Under the pieces are notes generated by a model, which made no database searches, was not told where the DNA came from, and worked only from the letters and a program-made list of their open reading frames with translations. A program made the position numbers and the translations under genes. Below, in pieces: positions 26,257 through 36,659 of a stretch of 64,000 bases of DNA; position 1 is the stretch's first letter; each line of letters begins with the position of its first letter. The stretch comes from Branchiostoma floridae (Eukaryota; Chordata; Leptocardii; Amphioxiformes; Branchiostomatidae), in assembly GCF_000003815.2 (NCBI RefSeq), contig NC_049992.1:13985874-14049873 (forward strand), written 5' to 3'.

Positions 26257-26859
26257 TGCATCCACTGGCAACACTTTTCAGCAAGCACAATGGAAACAAC
26301 ATCAACAAAAGTTGTCCCATCTTAATACACTGATTACTATGTTAGTTCATGGTACTCTCACCTCGCCGAAAGAGGCTCCTTACCAATCATTTAGCCACTC
26401 AATCATTAAAATAAGTCGGGGAAATCCACCAACCTAGAATTATTTTGTTAACTCAAAACCAAAAACTCTCGGCAAAAAAATGAGGAAAATAACTCTGCTT
26501 TTTTAATCTACTTCCACATTAACATGTAATTAAGGTCTTACTTAGATTTAAATCATTCAATGATTATTCCAACGTTAACTTGCCCGAATCTGTTCTCATA
26601 TCGCACAGTCTACGTCACATGTCTACGCCTACCGTGTAAAACCTAAACTGCAGCCAGCATACTCTCAGTAAACATAGCACGTCATTCCGCAAAACCAGAT
26701 TCTTCTAAACTTGTTGGTGCATTTACAACGTATATAAAGCTCAAATTCTGAGCAAACAACAAATTAAAAAAAAAATCAAACTAAATTTCATTTATATTCT
26801 TATTTATGTGGTAGAAACTGGCATAAAAAGCGAATAAAATCACCTAAGTCTAAAAATGT
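26257..26859. other. Intergenic AT-rich sequence before TMEM18
   Basis: No exon or repeat is recognised here. This is the near upstream region of TMEM18. Confidence 0.4.
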
Positions 26860-26923
26860 AGATATTTTAGTTTTTGGTAACAAATCATCTGCCTGTTATT
26901 ACGTTGTGTAACTACAAGACAAG
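26860..26923 (+). promoter_or_regulatory. TMEM18 core promoter and short 5' leader
   Basis: No TATA box is seen at the right distance. The start codon sits inside AAGATGGCGG (26921-26930), a YY1-type downstream element typical of TATA-less housekeeping promoters with very short leaders, and TTACGT lies just upstream. Confidence 0.45.
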
Positions 26924-29900
26924 ATGGCGGAAACCGGGAAGGTACTTTTTCGAGAGGCGTGGTTGCAAAACAACTTTCCGGACTCCATACGAACCGACGC
27001 TATCTCCGGGGTCTGGGACTTCTTAAATGCGGTAAAGACTAAGTACCATTTGTGTGTCTATCCTTATTATGAATCAGTAAACATATGATCATGCAGTAAA
27101 CATATCTTCCATACGTATTTTCTGTGAAACATTCTTGATCATATCACCCATATGAATTTGCCCTTTGTCTGTCGTGCTATCTGCTTTGATCTATCGATCT
27201 TAGATATAACATTATATGTTCTACACAACTTCTTGATTAGAAAGTTTGGTGCGTGAATTATGTTACCCCGGAGTCGTATATCGATGTGGTGGGTGCAAGT
27301 TATAATGTGAGGGGGAGGGGGAGTTGATGAATCAAAGGAAAATCCAGAGGATTTTGTTTTGTTTTTGTTTACAAATAGCGGTGTAATCATACACATCTGT
27401 AGCCATTTCTTACTGAATTCTTAGGCTTTTTTCTTTGGCCTGAGTGAATCTTCTAGGAAAGTACAGAAGATTTTGTTCTGTTTAAGTTTAGAAATGGTGG
27501 TGTAATTTCATACAGGTGTAACCATTTCTTACTAATCTTAGGCTTTGTTATTTTGCCTGAGTGAATGTTCTATAACCAAGGAGGTTACAGTCTTGACTAT
27601 AACCAGTCTCCTTGATGTGACGATCCCACCATGCAAAGTGTACAGAACCTAGATGCCAAATTCTGTACGAATGACTACAGCAGGGTTGCCAATGTCAAAA
27701 GAATGAAAATAGATATGCAGCAGGTGCCATTTGGAGACTTAAAAATGACTAATTAACTATTACTGGTGGATTTACTGCCTACTAATTGTCTTGTACTAGC
27801 TGAAAAGAAAAAGCCATGCCCTGAAGTACCAGGGTTATAGATGCAGCATTGAGATTTTAAAGATGTGTTTTTGCCTAGATTTATCATAGGTTAGAACCAC
27901 AAAGTAGTGTAGGAGCATCCTCATTAGGTAGATTTAGATTTAGATAACTCTTAGAGCATGTACATGTGGCCGACATGCGCATAGTCTTTTTAGCGATTGC
28001 CCACAAACGCCCACTCTGGAGAAGTCCGCGCTGCATGAATCTCATTTTATTTTGCTTGGAATATGTCCACGTTGTGCTCCCATGCATTAATCCTGAGTTT
28101 CAAGTCAATCCATCGATCCTAAGTGACATAAATCAAAGTTGACGATTTTCGATGGTCTTTTTACACATCAATGGGACACCTTCTTGAACATGTTTGTGGT
28201 GGTAGGTGTAGGTGCTGTTGCGAGAAGGCTGACATTTTTGTANNNNNNNNNNNNNNNNNNNNNNNNNNNNNNNNNNNNNNNNNNNNNNNNNNNNNNNNNN
28301 NNNNNNNNNNNNNNNNNNNNNNNNNNNNNNNNNNNNNNNNNNAGTAGATATGGTGGGCGTTCGCTAAAAAGACTTTTTGTGCTGGGCGTTCGCTAAAAAG
28401 ACCATCGAAAATCGTCAACTTTGATTTATGTCACTATCAGTCAATGGATTGACTTGAAACTCAGGATTAATGCATGGGAGCACAACGTGGACATATTCCA
28501 AGCAAAAAAAATGAGATTCGTGCAGCGCGGACTTCTCTAGAGTGGGCGTTTGTGGGCATTTGCTAAAAAGACCCTCCCGCCGACGTGGACCTAACCCCTA
28601 GATGATCTTCGTTCGCGAAGTCCAGCCAAGAAGAGTACAGCCAGATCATAGATGTGCATAACCAGCAATATATAACCAGCTGCTGCTTTGCCACATGCCT
28701 GTCATAGGTTGTTATGCAGAGGACTGCTATACAGTAACTTATACTTAAGTACTGTACAGCTCCACTTCAAGATTTAACAGGTTGTAATATTGTAGATTAC
28801 TTCTGTTGCCCATGGAGATGAATTATGATACAATTTGTATATGTTTGAAAGATACTAGTTTGTCAACAAGTGTTTGTTTTTGTTGACAGATTGATTGGAG
28901 CGAGCCATGGCTGATTGGACTGCAGGTGTTCCATGCCTGCTGTTTCATCCTGACCTTCCTGACTAGGAAACACATCAACCTGCAATGTGCCCACTTCTGT
29001 GTTCTCTGTAAGTATCAACCTTCAATGTGCCCACTTCTGTGTTCTCTGTAAGTATCAACATTCAATGTGCCCACTTCTGTGTTCTCTGTAAGTATCAACC
29101 TTCAATGTGCCCACTTCTGTGTTCTCTGTAAGTATCAACCTTCAATGTGCCCACTTCTGTGTTCTCTGTAAGTATCAACCTTCAATGTGCCCACTTCTGT
29201 GTTCTCTGTAAGTATCAACCTTCAATGTGCCCACTTCTGTGTTCTCTGTAAGTATCAACCTTCAATGTGCCCACTTCTGTGTTCTCTGTAAGTATCAACC
29301 TTCAATGTGCCCACTTCTGTGTTCTCTGTAAGTATCAACCTTCAATGTGCCCACTTCTGTGTTCCCTGTAAGTATCAACCTGCAATGTGCCCACTTCTGT
29401 GTTCTCTGTAAGTATTAACCTGCAATGTGCCCACTTCTGTGTTCTCTGTAAGTATTAACCTGCAATGTGCCCACTTCTGTGTTCCCTGTAAGTATCAACC
29501 TGCAATGTGCCCACTTCTGTGTTCTCTGTAAGTATTAACCTGCAATGTGCCCACTTCTGTGTTCTCTGTAAGTATTAACCTGCAATGTGCCCACTTCTGT
29601 GTTCTCTGTAAGTATCAACCTGCAATGTGCCCACTTCTGTGTTCTCTGTAAGTATCACATCAACCTGCAATGTGCCCACTTCTGTGTTCTCTGTAAGTAT
29701 TTCCTACTTTTAGGTACCCAGGATACTATCACAGGGCTCGAAATACCACATGCATATGCAGGTTAGTGCAGGCAAAATTGGAGCTGTGCGGGTATTTCTG
29801 GTGTCTACCTGCACATAACTTGCACTGGTCCATGTACTGGGTTTTAGTTTTACACATAAATGTCATAGGTGTATGTGGATTGTTACTAGCTGCAGTGACT

Positions 29901-32900
29901 GCTACCACCTATAAAGTATACAAGAAAAAAAAGTCATAGCAATGGTTTCTGAACAATTTTAGTATGATCCATACTTCTAAATTGAGAAGGTGCACGTAAA
30001 ATTTGTCAGGTGTAGGTAATTTTCAATGTTACCAGGTGTGCAGGTATGCAGAAAAAAGTATTTCGAGCCCTGTATCACTTTTCACTATCCTGGTTACCAG
30101 GTACACTGTTCTACATGCCACCTCTGTCAACTGGGAAAACTATAGGAACTGCTACCAGAGCTAACTATCTATCGTGCCATAGATATTATATTATTAGAGA
30201 TCATTTAGATACTCTTGTAGCAGGCATGTGGGTTCCTTGACAGGAGGGCTATCTTCAAGGCAAGGTGGATTTGGCAACCAAGATACATTGTTTCTTAATA
30301 TATACGTTACAGGGAACAGTGTACAAAATACTTTTCTGAGCCAGGTTGCACAGTGTGCAACCTTAGGATAAAACTAGGTTGCACATCTGAATTTCAAGTT
30401 GCACCACCTACAATTCACTAACTTCTGAAAAAAAGGTACAATACCTGCATACATACATAACCTTTTACTATCATATTACTATCGATCCATTTTTTCTTCC
30501 AAGTAAATTGACAACAAAATCAAGTTCTGAGGCTCAAAATCTAGGTTGTGCACTGCCCAACTGAGTTTAGAAGTAAGCTGCACCAAGCAAAAAGTGGTTG
30601 CAATGGGCAAATGTGCAAGTAGTATTTTTCACGCTGAGGAACTCAAATTCTTGGCTGGAGACATCTTGTTTTCAACACAGAGACACAGACACTTGCAAAA
30701 CAACATGCCTGTAATCTAAAGAATGCAATATATTCACAGTTAAGTCACACTAAGTACTGGTTATCAAATATCCATCTTCTGTTTCTGACATTTTCAAGAA
30801 ACTGGACATACTAGGGTCACTATACATTATCATAGTGCCATCTGCTATGTTTACGATAATCATTACATATATATGTTTTTGTATATTTAGATAAACCATA
30901 ACCATAACCAAACCGTTGTGTTCAGAACTTTATGACTATAACCTAGGATGTAAAGAGAAGTTATTCTCCTTTGGAATTAGCAGCGTAATTTTATGTGCAA
31001 CTGCCTTGGTTCATTTTGTAACTGACAAAATTCCTTTTCAGAATTCCCATGAGACTATTGCCATTATCATGCTATTGTCGTCCTAATCACACTTTAATCT
31101 TCTACCAGTGCTCGAAATTCATTTTTGGGATTAGGTGCACTGGTGCACCCAGCTTAAAAAACTGGGTGCACCAAAAAATTTTTGGGTGCACCACTTAAAT
31201 TTAAGTAGAATGTCAGACAAAAATTAAAACAAAACTTAGTTAAAGCTGTCAAATTCTTAAAAAAGTACCACGACAGACATTTTTATCATATTTCTAACAC
31301 TTAGATGTCAAGAATACGATGTATACTAGTATACTTGATATCTTTCCATACATAAACCTAAGAAAATATTTGGGTGCGGAAAAAATTGGGTGCACAGTTC
31401 CAATTTTGGGTGCACATGCACCCAGCATTTCGAGCCCTGCTTCTACCAAAGAAGAGGTAGCTTGATTCAATCCGTTTCTAATGGCTGTTTCCCACTTCAT
31501 TCTTTGATATCTGACAGATCAGGCCTCCTTGGATAACGTTTCTATCAATTCTATGTAATTCCACCACATAGATTATCTCCATGAAGATCCTTTCAATACA
31601 CCATTATTGTGCATACTCCATTTTTGTCTGGTTTCACACTGATGGTAACTATCAAATGATTAAATCCCAACATGAAAAGACCAATCAAAGAATCCTCATG
31701 TGTCATTTTCTTGTTTTCAGTGCTTCTTGCATATTCTGCACAGTACATCAATGAATGGGCAGCAAACAATTACAAGTAAGTCTTTTCTTACTTGGAAGAT
31801 CTAGTTTAATTTTTGAATTGGATTGAATTTCAAATTCCCCCATTTTTTTATAATTGCTGGTGTTTCTGATTGCTGTGTTGCTGTTGCAGGCTATTCTCCA
31901 AGCTGCAGTACTTTGACAGCAGTGGGCTGTTCATCTCCCTGGTGCTGTCCCTGCCACTGTTGCTTAACTGTCTCATCATTGTGGTAAGCCGCAGCTTCAA
32001 TATTCTTTAATATGTTGTCAAGTATGATAATTTTTTGTTTTGTTTCTGTAAGCAGTTAATATTTGTTATGCCAAAGGACTTAGATTAAAAAGATGTAGTC
32101 TTCTATCAGGGCTCGAAATACTGGGTGCATGTGCACCCAGGTGCACCCAAAATTGGAGCTGTGCACCCAATTATTTTCTGTGGGTGCACAGGGTGCACCC
32201 AAATATTTTTCTACACATGTATGTAAAGATATCAAAGTATACTAGTATACATCATATTCTTGACATATAAGTGTTAGAAAGATAATGAAAATGTTTGTCA
32301 TGGTACTTGTTTGAGGACTTGATAGCCTTATTATTAGAGGACTTGATAGTTTTATTATTAGGTTATTACTTAAATTTAAGTGTTGCACCCAAAAATGTTT
32401 TGATGCACCCAATTTTTTAAGCTGGGTGCACCAGTGCACCTAATCCCAAAAATGAATTTCGAGCCCTGCCTATGGATCTCCTGTAGAAAATTTCAAAGTA
32501 ATGACAAGAAATTTAATTATTGGCGTGTCTTGAATAGTGACTAATGTGCCACAATGTCTACATTTGAGTTAACTTTTTATAAAAATGAGTTTGCTCAGTG
32601 CAAGACCATTGACCACTTCTAGGCACTGAATTACACTTACTGTAGCAGCATCTCTTTTCCCTGAGTCAGAGCTTTGGTAAGTTTGACTAACTGACTCAGT
32701 AGGCAAAGCAGGGGTTACCAGGCTGCTCAGGAAATTCCCTACTCCATTTTAATAGTTCTGTAACAGTGGTGTTCAAGGTCATGATTTGTAATCCACCAAC
32801 CCCGGTTCGATCCCAGGTGTTTGCATATTTGTTTCTTTCTGTTCTTACTCGCCCCTCTGGTTGTTTCACTGGTTCCCATGCCGACCCTGTGAGTAACAGG

Positions 32901-33398
32901 CTAGCGGATGTGCCACACAGGGATGTCGAACTCGGAGATTCGAGGACGAATCTTGAAAAGAAAAGGGGGAGTAGTGTAACAGTGGTGTTCAAGTACCGCC
33001 TACCGTCCTTGCCCAAGGGCTCTAGAGCTTTTGTGGCGACAGCGATAGCGGTCATGATTTGTAATCCGCCGACCCGGGTTCGATCCCCGGTGTCGGCATG
33101 TTTGTTTCTTTCTGTTCTTACTCGGTTGTTTCAGTTCTTAGACTTAGTTCAGATTATGTAACACTCTTACTGTGACATTACAGACCTGTTACAAGTTAAA
33201 TCAGATGTACAATTGTACTACAGGCTAACTGATGTATACACTTTTCAGATCATGTGGTTTTCTGCATCCTGGGACTTGATGATCAAGGTCAAGAGGTCAA
33301 AGATCAGGTCGCAAATCACGGAAGCTAGAAACAGCAAAAAATCTGCCGGAAACAAGGAGCAGGATAAAGGTGGTGCAGAGGACAAGAAGAAAGACTGA
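26924..33398 (+). CDS. TMEM18: TMEM18, transmembrane protein 18 (five exons)
   Basis: Coding exons: 26924-27031, 28890-29007, 31721-31775, 31890-31983 and 33249-33398. Every intron is GT-AG, all phases agree, and the product is 174 residues (human is about 140; the excess is mainly the N-terminal exon and the lysine-rich tail). Recognition comes from [18 protein letters not shown] (37-54), [31 protein letters not shown] and the basic end. Hydrophobic segments at about 43-60, 66-84 and 107-129 make three membrane spans. The tail after about 133 is highly charged ([10 protein letters not shown], then Lys/Glu/Asp-rich) and acts as a nuclear-localisation or DNA-contact region in the family. TMEM18 proteins sit in the nuclear envelope; the human locus is linked to body weight. 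The start is the first ATG, in AAGATGGCGG. Introns 2 and 4 are loaded with repeats, including tandem copies of the exon-2 donor. Confidence 0.94.
27337..27574 (+). repeat. Tandem duplication (~119 bp unit) in TMEM18 intron 1
   Basis: Two adjacent copies share GATTTTGTT, GGTGTAAT, CATTTCTTACT, CTTAGGCTTT and GCCTGAGTGAAT. They begin GGAAAATCCAGAGG at 27337 and GGAAAGTACAGAAG at 27456. The function is unknown. Confidence 0.75.
27984..28572. mobile_element. Foldback element with ~180-bp arms, containing an assembly gap
   Basis: Bases 27984-28165 and 28393-28572 are long inverted copies (both contain GTGACATAAATCAAAGTTG and CCATGCATTAATCCTGAGTT or the complement). The ends read GTCTTTTTAGCGATTGCCCAC and its inverse. 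GGGCGTTCGCTAAAAAGAC recurs next to the gap, so the inner sequence is probably repeated too. It lies in TMEM18 intron 1. Confidence 0.8.
28243..28342. other. Assembly gap (100 N)
   Basis: Exactly 100 N, a conventional placeholder, so the real length is unknown. It lies at the centre of an inverted repeat, a typical place for assembly failure. Any reading frame drawn through it is meaningless. Confidence 0.99.
28981..29700 (+). repeat. 18-copy, 40-bp minisatellite of the TMEM18 exon-2 end plus splice donor
   Basis: A 40-base unit (TGCAATGTGCCCACTTCTGT, then GTTCTCTGTAAGTATCAACC) repeats 18 times. Copy 1 is the real end of exon 2 and its donor (GTAAGT at 29008). Each of the other 17 copies carries the same GTAAGT with the same upstream exonic context, every 40 bases up to 29693. 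Variants (TTCAATG or TGCAATG, GTTCCCTG, AGTATTAACC) fall in blocks. The last junction keeps an extra CACAT that matches the exon just upstream, which marks the duplicated segment. Splicing at copy 2 shifts the frame, and reading further meets an in-frame TAA formed by the second donor. Confidence 0.96.
29732..30072. mobile_element. hAT-like MITE copy 1 (CAGGGCTCGAAAT ends)
   Basis: It begins CAGGGCTCGAAATA and ends TATTTCGAGCCCTG as a perfect inverted pair. TATCA precedes it and TATCAC follows it, a likely target duplication. Internal GTGCAGG and GGTGCA motifs relate it to copies 2 and 3, though the interior is divergent. It lies in TMEM18 intron 2. Confidence 0.8.
30345..30640. repeat. Degenerate element with GGTTGCAC/GTGCAACC motifs
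   Basis: Repeated GGTTGCAC, GTGCAACC and TTGCACCA motifs in both orientations, with loosely inverted ends (AAATACTTTTCTGAG and a complement-like end), suggest an old relative of the neighbouring MITEs. The ends and family are unsure. Confidence 0.35.
31106..31439. mobile_element. hAT-like MITE copy 2, upstream of TMEM18 exon 3
   Basis: Ends CAGTGCTCGAAAT and ATTTCGAGCCCTG, flanked by CTTCTAC on both sides. The interior is filled with GGGTGCACC and TTTGGGTGCAC motifs. It is in opposite orientation to copy 3: GATTAGGTGCACTGGTGCAC is at its left end here and, complemented, at the right end of copy 3. Confidence 0.85.
32107..32468. mobile_element. hAT-like MITE copy 3, downstream of TMEM18 exon 4
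   Basis: Ends CAGGGCTCGAAATA and ATTTCGAGCCCTG. Over most of its length it is the reverse complement of copy 2, including the shared TATACTAGTATAC core and the GGTGCACC-rich ends. No clear target duplication is left beyond CTAT. Confidence 0.85.
32759..33133 (+). mobile_element. Miniature LTR retrotransposon (TRIM-like) with tRNA-like motif in the LTR
   Basis: Two direct repeats, 32759-32868 and 32975-33133, each start TGTAACAGTGG and end GGTTGTTTCA (TG...CA, as LTRs do). TGGTTCCCATGCCGACC at 32870-32886 is placed like a primer-binding site, one base after the left LTR. GAAAAGAAAAGGGGGAG (from 32955) is a polypurine tract just before the right LTR. GTTC flanks both sides. The internal part is only ~106 bp and cannot code. 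The right LTR has ~50 more bases than the left and holds TGGCGACAGCG (A-box-like) and GGGTTCGATCCCCGG (a perfect B-box/T-arm), resembling a tRNA 3' half. It sits in TMEM18 intron 4. Confidence 0.75.
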
Positions 33399-35010
33399 AG
33401 AGTGCCTACTTTAAGATGGTGGATACAATGCACTTTTCAGAGCAAACCCTTAGGGGTGTGCACACACTTTGTTGTGAGACAAGCTTCAATTGTCTGAACA
33501 TTGGCGAACTATTCACATGCTTACTGCTACAAATCAACTGTGTGTCACTAAACCCTGCCCTGTTGGGTTTCTGTTGACAAGTGCACTAGATACATAGCTT
33601 TTCCCCTGCAAGAAGTCCCAGTAAATTGTACTTTAATGTATAGACCATTTCATGTTTGGATAATAATAGTGAAAATTGATATAAACCATTAGCCAAGCTT
33701 AAATGTATGCTTCTGTACTTTCAATTCAACTGCTCCATGTTCTTGTGTTATTGTGTTTATGATTTGTTACACCAGTACTTCATATTATAATTGATAGGCT
33801 TCAGTGAAGGTCTTGTATATAGTTTGTTCATATTATGAACAATATCCTTTTTTGTTTTTGTTTTTGAACATTCCATATCATTCCCCCCTAGAGTCCTAGA
33901 CATTGTTTTTTTTTACGGATTTTTCAATCCCTAACAAAAATAAAGGAGCTGCATATGTACATGTATGTAGGAAATCAGCCTAGGAGTTTATGGAACTTTT
34001 GTTCAAAACTTTTTACAGGGGAATGAGGAGTTATGAATTGGCCATGGATAATAATGTTTTCGAAAATGTGACCACCCCTTGGAATAATAATAATGCATGA
34101 TATGGGAGTTTTGGGAGATTGCAGTGACAATTAAGTGTGATAAGTGTTCAATTGTTGTGCCTTTATTTGCCTTAAGTCCATTTCAAGTTTAAAAAGGAAC
34201 CATCTGAAATATGACTCTGTCCTCAAATGCAAACTTTGTGGTTGTCTGTAGTCTCTGACAAACTTAAACACTGCCTCTACTAACTGCTTAAGGCTTGCTT
34301 AAGGGTAGGGATAAAAAGATTAAATAGTAAGATTTTTGAAATATGGCAAGATTGTAGAGATGATTTTAGTATTGAAGATTTATGATATAGCTTCATAATT
34401 AGGGAAAGTTGTAATACTATTACAGTAAGTACTGATTATGTAGCAAGGCAAATTAGAAGGAACTTTTCAAAGGATGTATTGTAAAATTGGAAGAAGATAA
34501 AGAACATTTGATTTAGTCTTTCATGTGACCTGTTTAATACAACAGTCATTCACTTATTTACCTCTGTATTTTTATGGTGTTCAGTCTTGCATTGTGTCAG
34601 TGCTTTTCTATGTCTTTGTAATGTGTTTTCATCCGTTTAGAACATGTTATATTCAAGCTGACTTTTTTGTCATCCATTGCAGAAAAAAAGCCAGACGCAC
34701 AAGATTTGATCAAAGCGTTCTGGGGAACATCTGTTATAGAAACACTTGATCATTTTGAATGTCTTTGTTTTAGTTTAGTTTTTTTAATGTTTGTTAAAAT
34801 GTGAGAAGTTGACAGTATGCATGAGTCTTGGTGGCACATGTAAGGTCTTTGACTTGAGAAACTTCTGTTAGTCTGCCTTATTTCTGATGCCAGTAATTTG
34901 TGAAGTGAAGCATTTGTACCCTGCATTTGTTCATTATGGTTGTCATGCATATATGTACTGTTATCTACAAATAATCTTTAGCTTTTATGTGTAATAAATG
35001 TTATATGCAA
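33399..35010 (+). other. TMEM18 3' untranslated region
   Basis: An AT-rich stretch after the TMEM18 stop with no repeats or convincing frames. An early poly(A) signal AATAAA at 33939-33944 and a later one at 34993-34998 would give leaders of about 0.56 and 1.6 kb of 3' UTR. No plausible gene of its own is seen here. Confidence 0.5.
34993..34998 (+). terminator. Poly(A) signal AATAAA, TMEM18
   Basis: AATAAA followed within 30 bases by a T/G-rich stretch (TTATATG, GAACGTCTTTC). It is a good candidate for the distal TMEM18 cleavage site; 33939 is the alternative. Confidence 0.5.
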
Positions 35011-35472
35011 TCTCATTTGAACGTCTTTCTAAATGGTTACTGTTGTTTGCAGCCATCTCCATTACATTGATTCAAAGTTGATTACCATTCACATATTCAT
35101 TGCCCTATATATATATCCTTACTGATACAAAGGACAAAGGCGTTTCTTGGTAGGTTCAACCTAAACTTTGATCCAAGCAGCTCGCTTAACATCACAAATA
35201 TCACTAAACTACTGTATGAAGACCTCGCCCTCCTTTTTCAACACCCCGCACACTTTTCACACCGGACATTACGGAAATGTAGGAGCTACACCGTTAACTT
35301 TATTAATACAGCTTCACTCAAGGTCGGAAAGTAACTCCATAAGCACCCTCCACCTCAGTTCTTGTCGCGTGACAAAAACTCCTGTTTTCCGTAACATAGA
35401 CGTCTATGCGCGCGCGTGACACTTCTTACAGGACTTCACGGTTGACTCTTGAGTTCGCCTTTACCTGGAACG
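35011..35472. other. Intergenic sequence before the gap
   Basis: No gene is recognised. It becomes moderately CpG-bearing from about 35,260. Confidence 0.4.
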
Positions 35473-35497
35473 GGGATCACTCTAGAGTCGACTGCAA
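35473..35497. other. Cloning-vector polylinker remnant
   Basis: GGGGATCACTCTAGAGTCGA followed by CTGCA matches, with two single-base differences, the BamHI-XbaI-SalI-PstI part of the pUC-type polylinker, and it ends exactly at the N gap. It is almost certainly untrimmed read-end vector and not organismal DNA. Confidence 0.88.
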
Positions 35498-35752
35498 NNN
35501 NNNNNNNNNNNNNNNNNNNNNNNNNNNNNNNNNNNNNNNNNNNNNNNNNNNNNNNNNNNNNNNNNNNNNNNNNNNNNNNNNNNNNNNNNNNNNNNNNNNN
35601 NNNNNNNNNNNNNNNNNNNNNNNNNNNNNNNNNNNNNNNNNNNNNNNNNNNNNNNNNNNNNNNNNNNNNNNNNNNNNNNNNNNNNNNNNNNNNNNNNNNN
35701 NNNNNNNNNNNNNNNNNNNNNNNNNNNNNNNNNNNNNNNNNNNNNNNNNNNN
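35498..35752. other. Assembly gap (255 N)
   Basis: 255 N, probably an estimated gap size. Open frames drawn through it are artefacts. Confidence 0.99.
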
Positions 35753-36270
35753 CTAAGAGCGACCTCTAGCGGTAATTGAAATAAAGGCTTCGGTTTTGTT
35801 GTAGCCCGTCGCCAAGATGGGCAGAATTATGAAAAGTGATTGGCTACATTTATTGCAAAAATAGCAAATCAGCAAACAGTCAATCAGCGTCTGGTTTACT
35901 GGGTGCAAATAATCTGTAGGCCAGAAACTCCGGGTACAACGTTAACTGTCTACGTTAACGTTGTACCATTGAAGGCAGTTATATTGAACTTTGCAATCCT
36001 TATGGTCATACTTATTTGTACCGTTGTAAGCGTTTGAAATGTCCGCAATGTCTCTCGACAGTCTGTGCAATTAATCATAGAAAGATTTGCCAGGTTAGTA
36101 CAGCGAATGTGAAAGTACGACTTGGTCAGAATAAACTGTTGCGTCACGATTTCAGACACAGTCATCTGGGTAAGGAGCGCTCCCGGTGCCAGCCATATGG
36201 GGAGGACAGGCCGGGGAGAGTAGGCCGGGGGAGAGGGGGCCAGACTGTACCATTGTACGTGTAGGGGGGA
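35753..36270. other. Intergenic, with a YY1/CCAAT-type motif pair
   Basis: CCAAGATGGGC near 35813 is followed by AGTGATTGGCT (inverted CCAAT), a promoter-like pair, but the ATG opens only 15 codons. No exon is supported. Confidence 0.3.
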
Positions 36271-36580
36271 AAGCACAGTAGTATTACAAGCACATCTGTG
36301 TCCTCTAAAACAAATTTCTGGCTAGCTGGCGCCCCCTAAAAGACGTAATTTCTTGGATTACCACATACTTACTGTTATGGTTAAGTCGGGACTCCTAGGT
36401 TTAACAAAAAACAACAAAATTATATAAGCACAGTAGTATTGCAATCACATCTGTGTCCTCTAAAACAAATTTCTGGCTAGCTGGCGCCCCCTAAAAGACG
36501 TAATTTCTTGGATTACCACATACTTACTGTTATGGTTAAGTCGGGACTCCTAGGTTTAACAAAAAACAACAAAATTATAT
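36271..36580 (+). repeat. 155-bp tandem duplication (two copies)
   Basis: Copies at 36271-36425 and 36426-36580 are almost identical, each from AAGCACAGTAGTATT to AACAAAATTATAT. Very few differences mean a recent duplication (or an assembly duplication). Confidence 0.93.
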
Positions 36581-36659
36581 AAATCTCTAACAGCGACACC
36601 TACCGGAGTGAGTGACCTTACTTGCTGTCTTGCAAAATCCTACATTTTTACTGAACTAA

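Noticed and set aside
25945-26274. 109-codon minus-strand frame over the two MITEs
   Set aside because: It spans an element border and a hairpin, so it is non-coding repeat sequence.
28139-28418. Open frames running through the 100-N gap
   Set aside because: They exist only because N codons are not read as stops, and they mirror each other across the inverted repeat.
28981-29700. Regular 40-bp repeats resembling a CRISPR array
   Set aside because: There are no unique spacers: the whole 40-bp unit repeats, it is a copy of an exon-intron border, and the genome is animal.
33016-33100. A genuine tRNA gene in TMEM18 intron 4
   Set aside because: The T-arm/B-box is good, but the acceptor stem has a mismatch, the D-arm is not normal and the anticodon stem pairs poorly. 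It fits a tRNA-like piece of an LTR element better.
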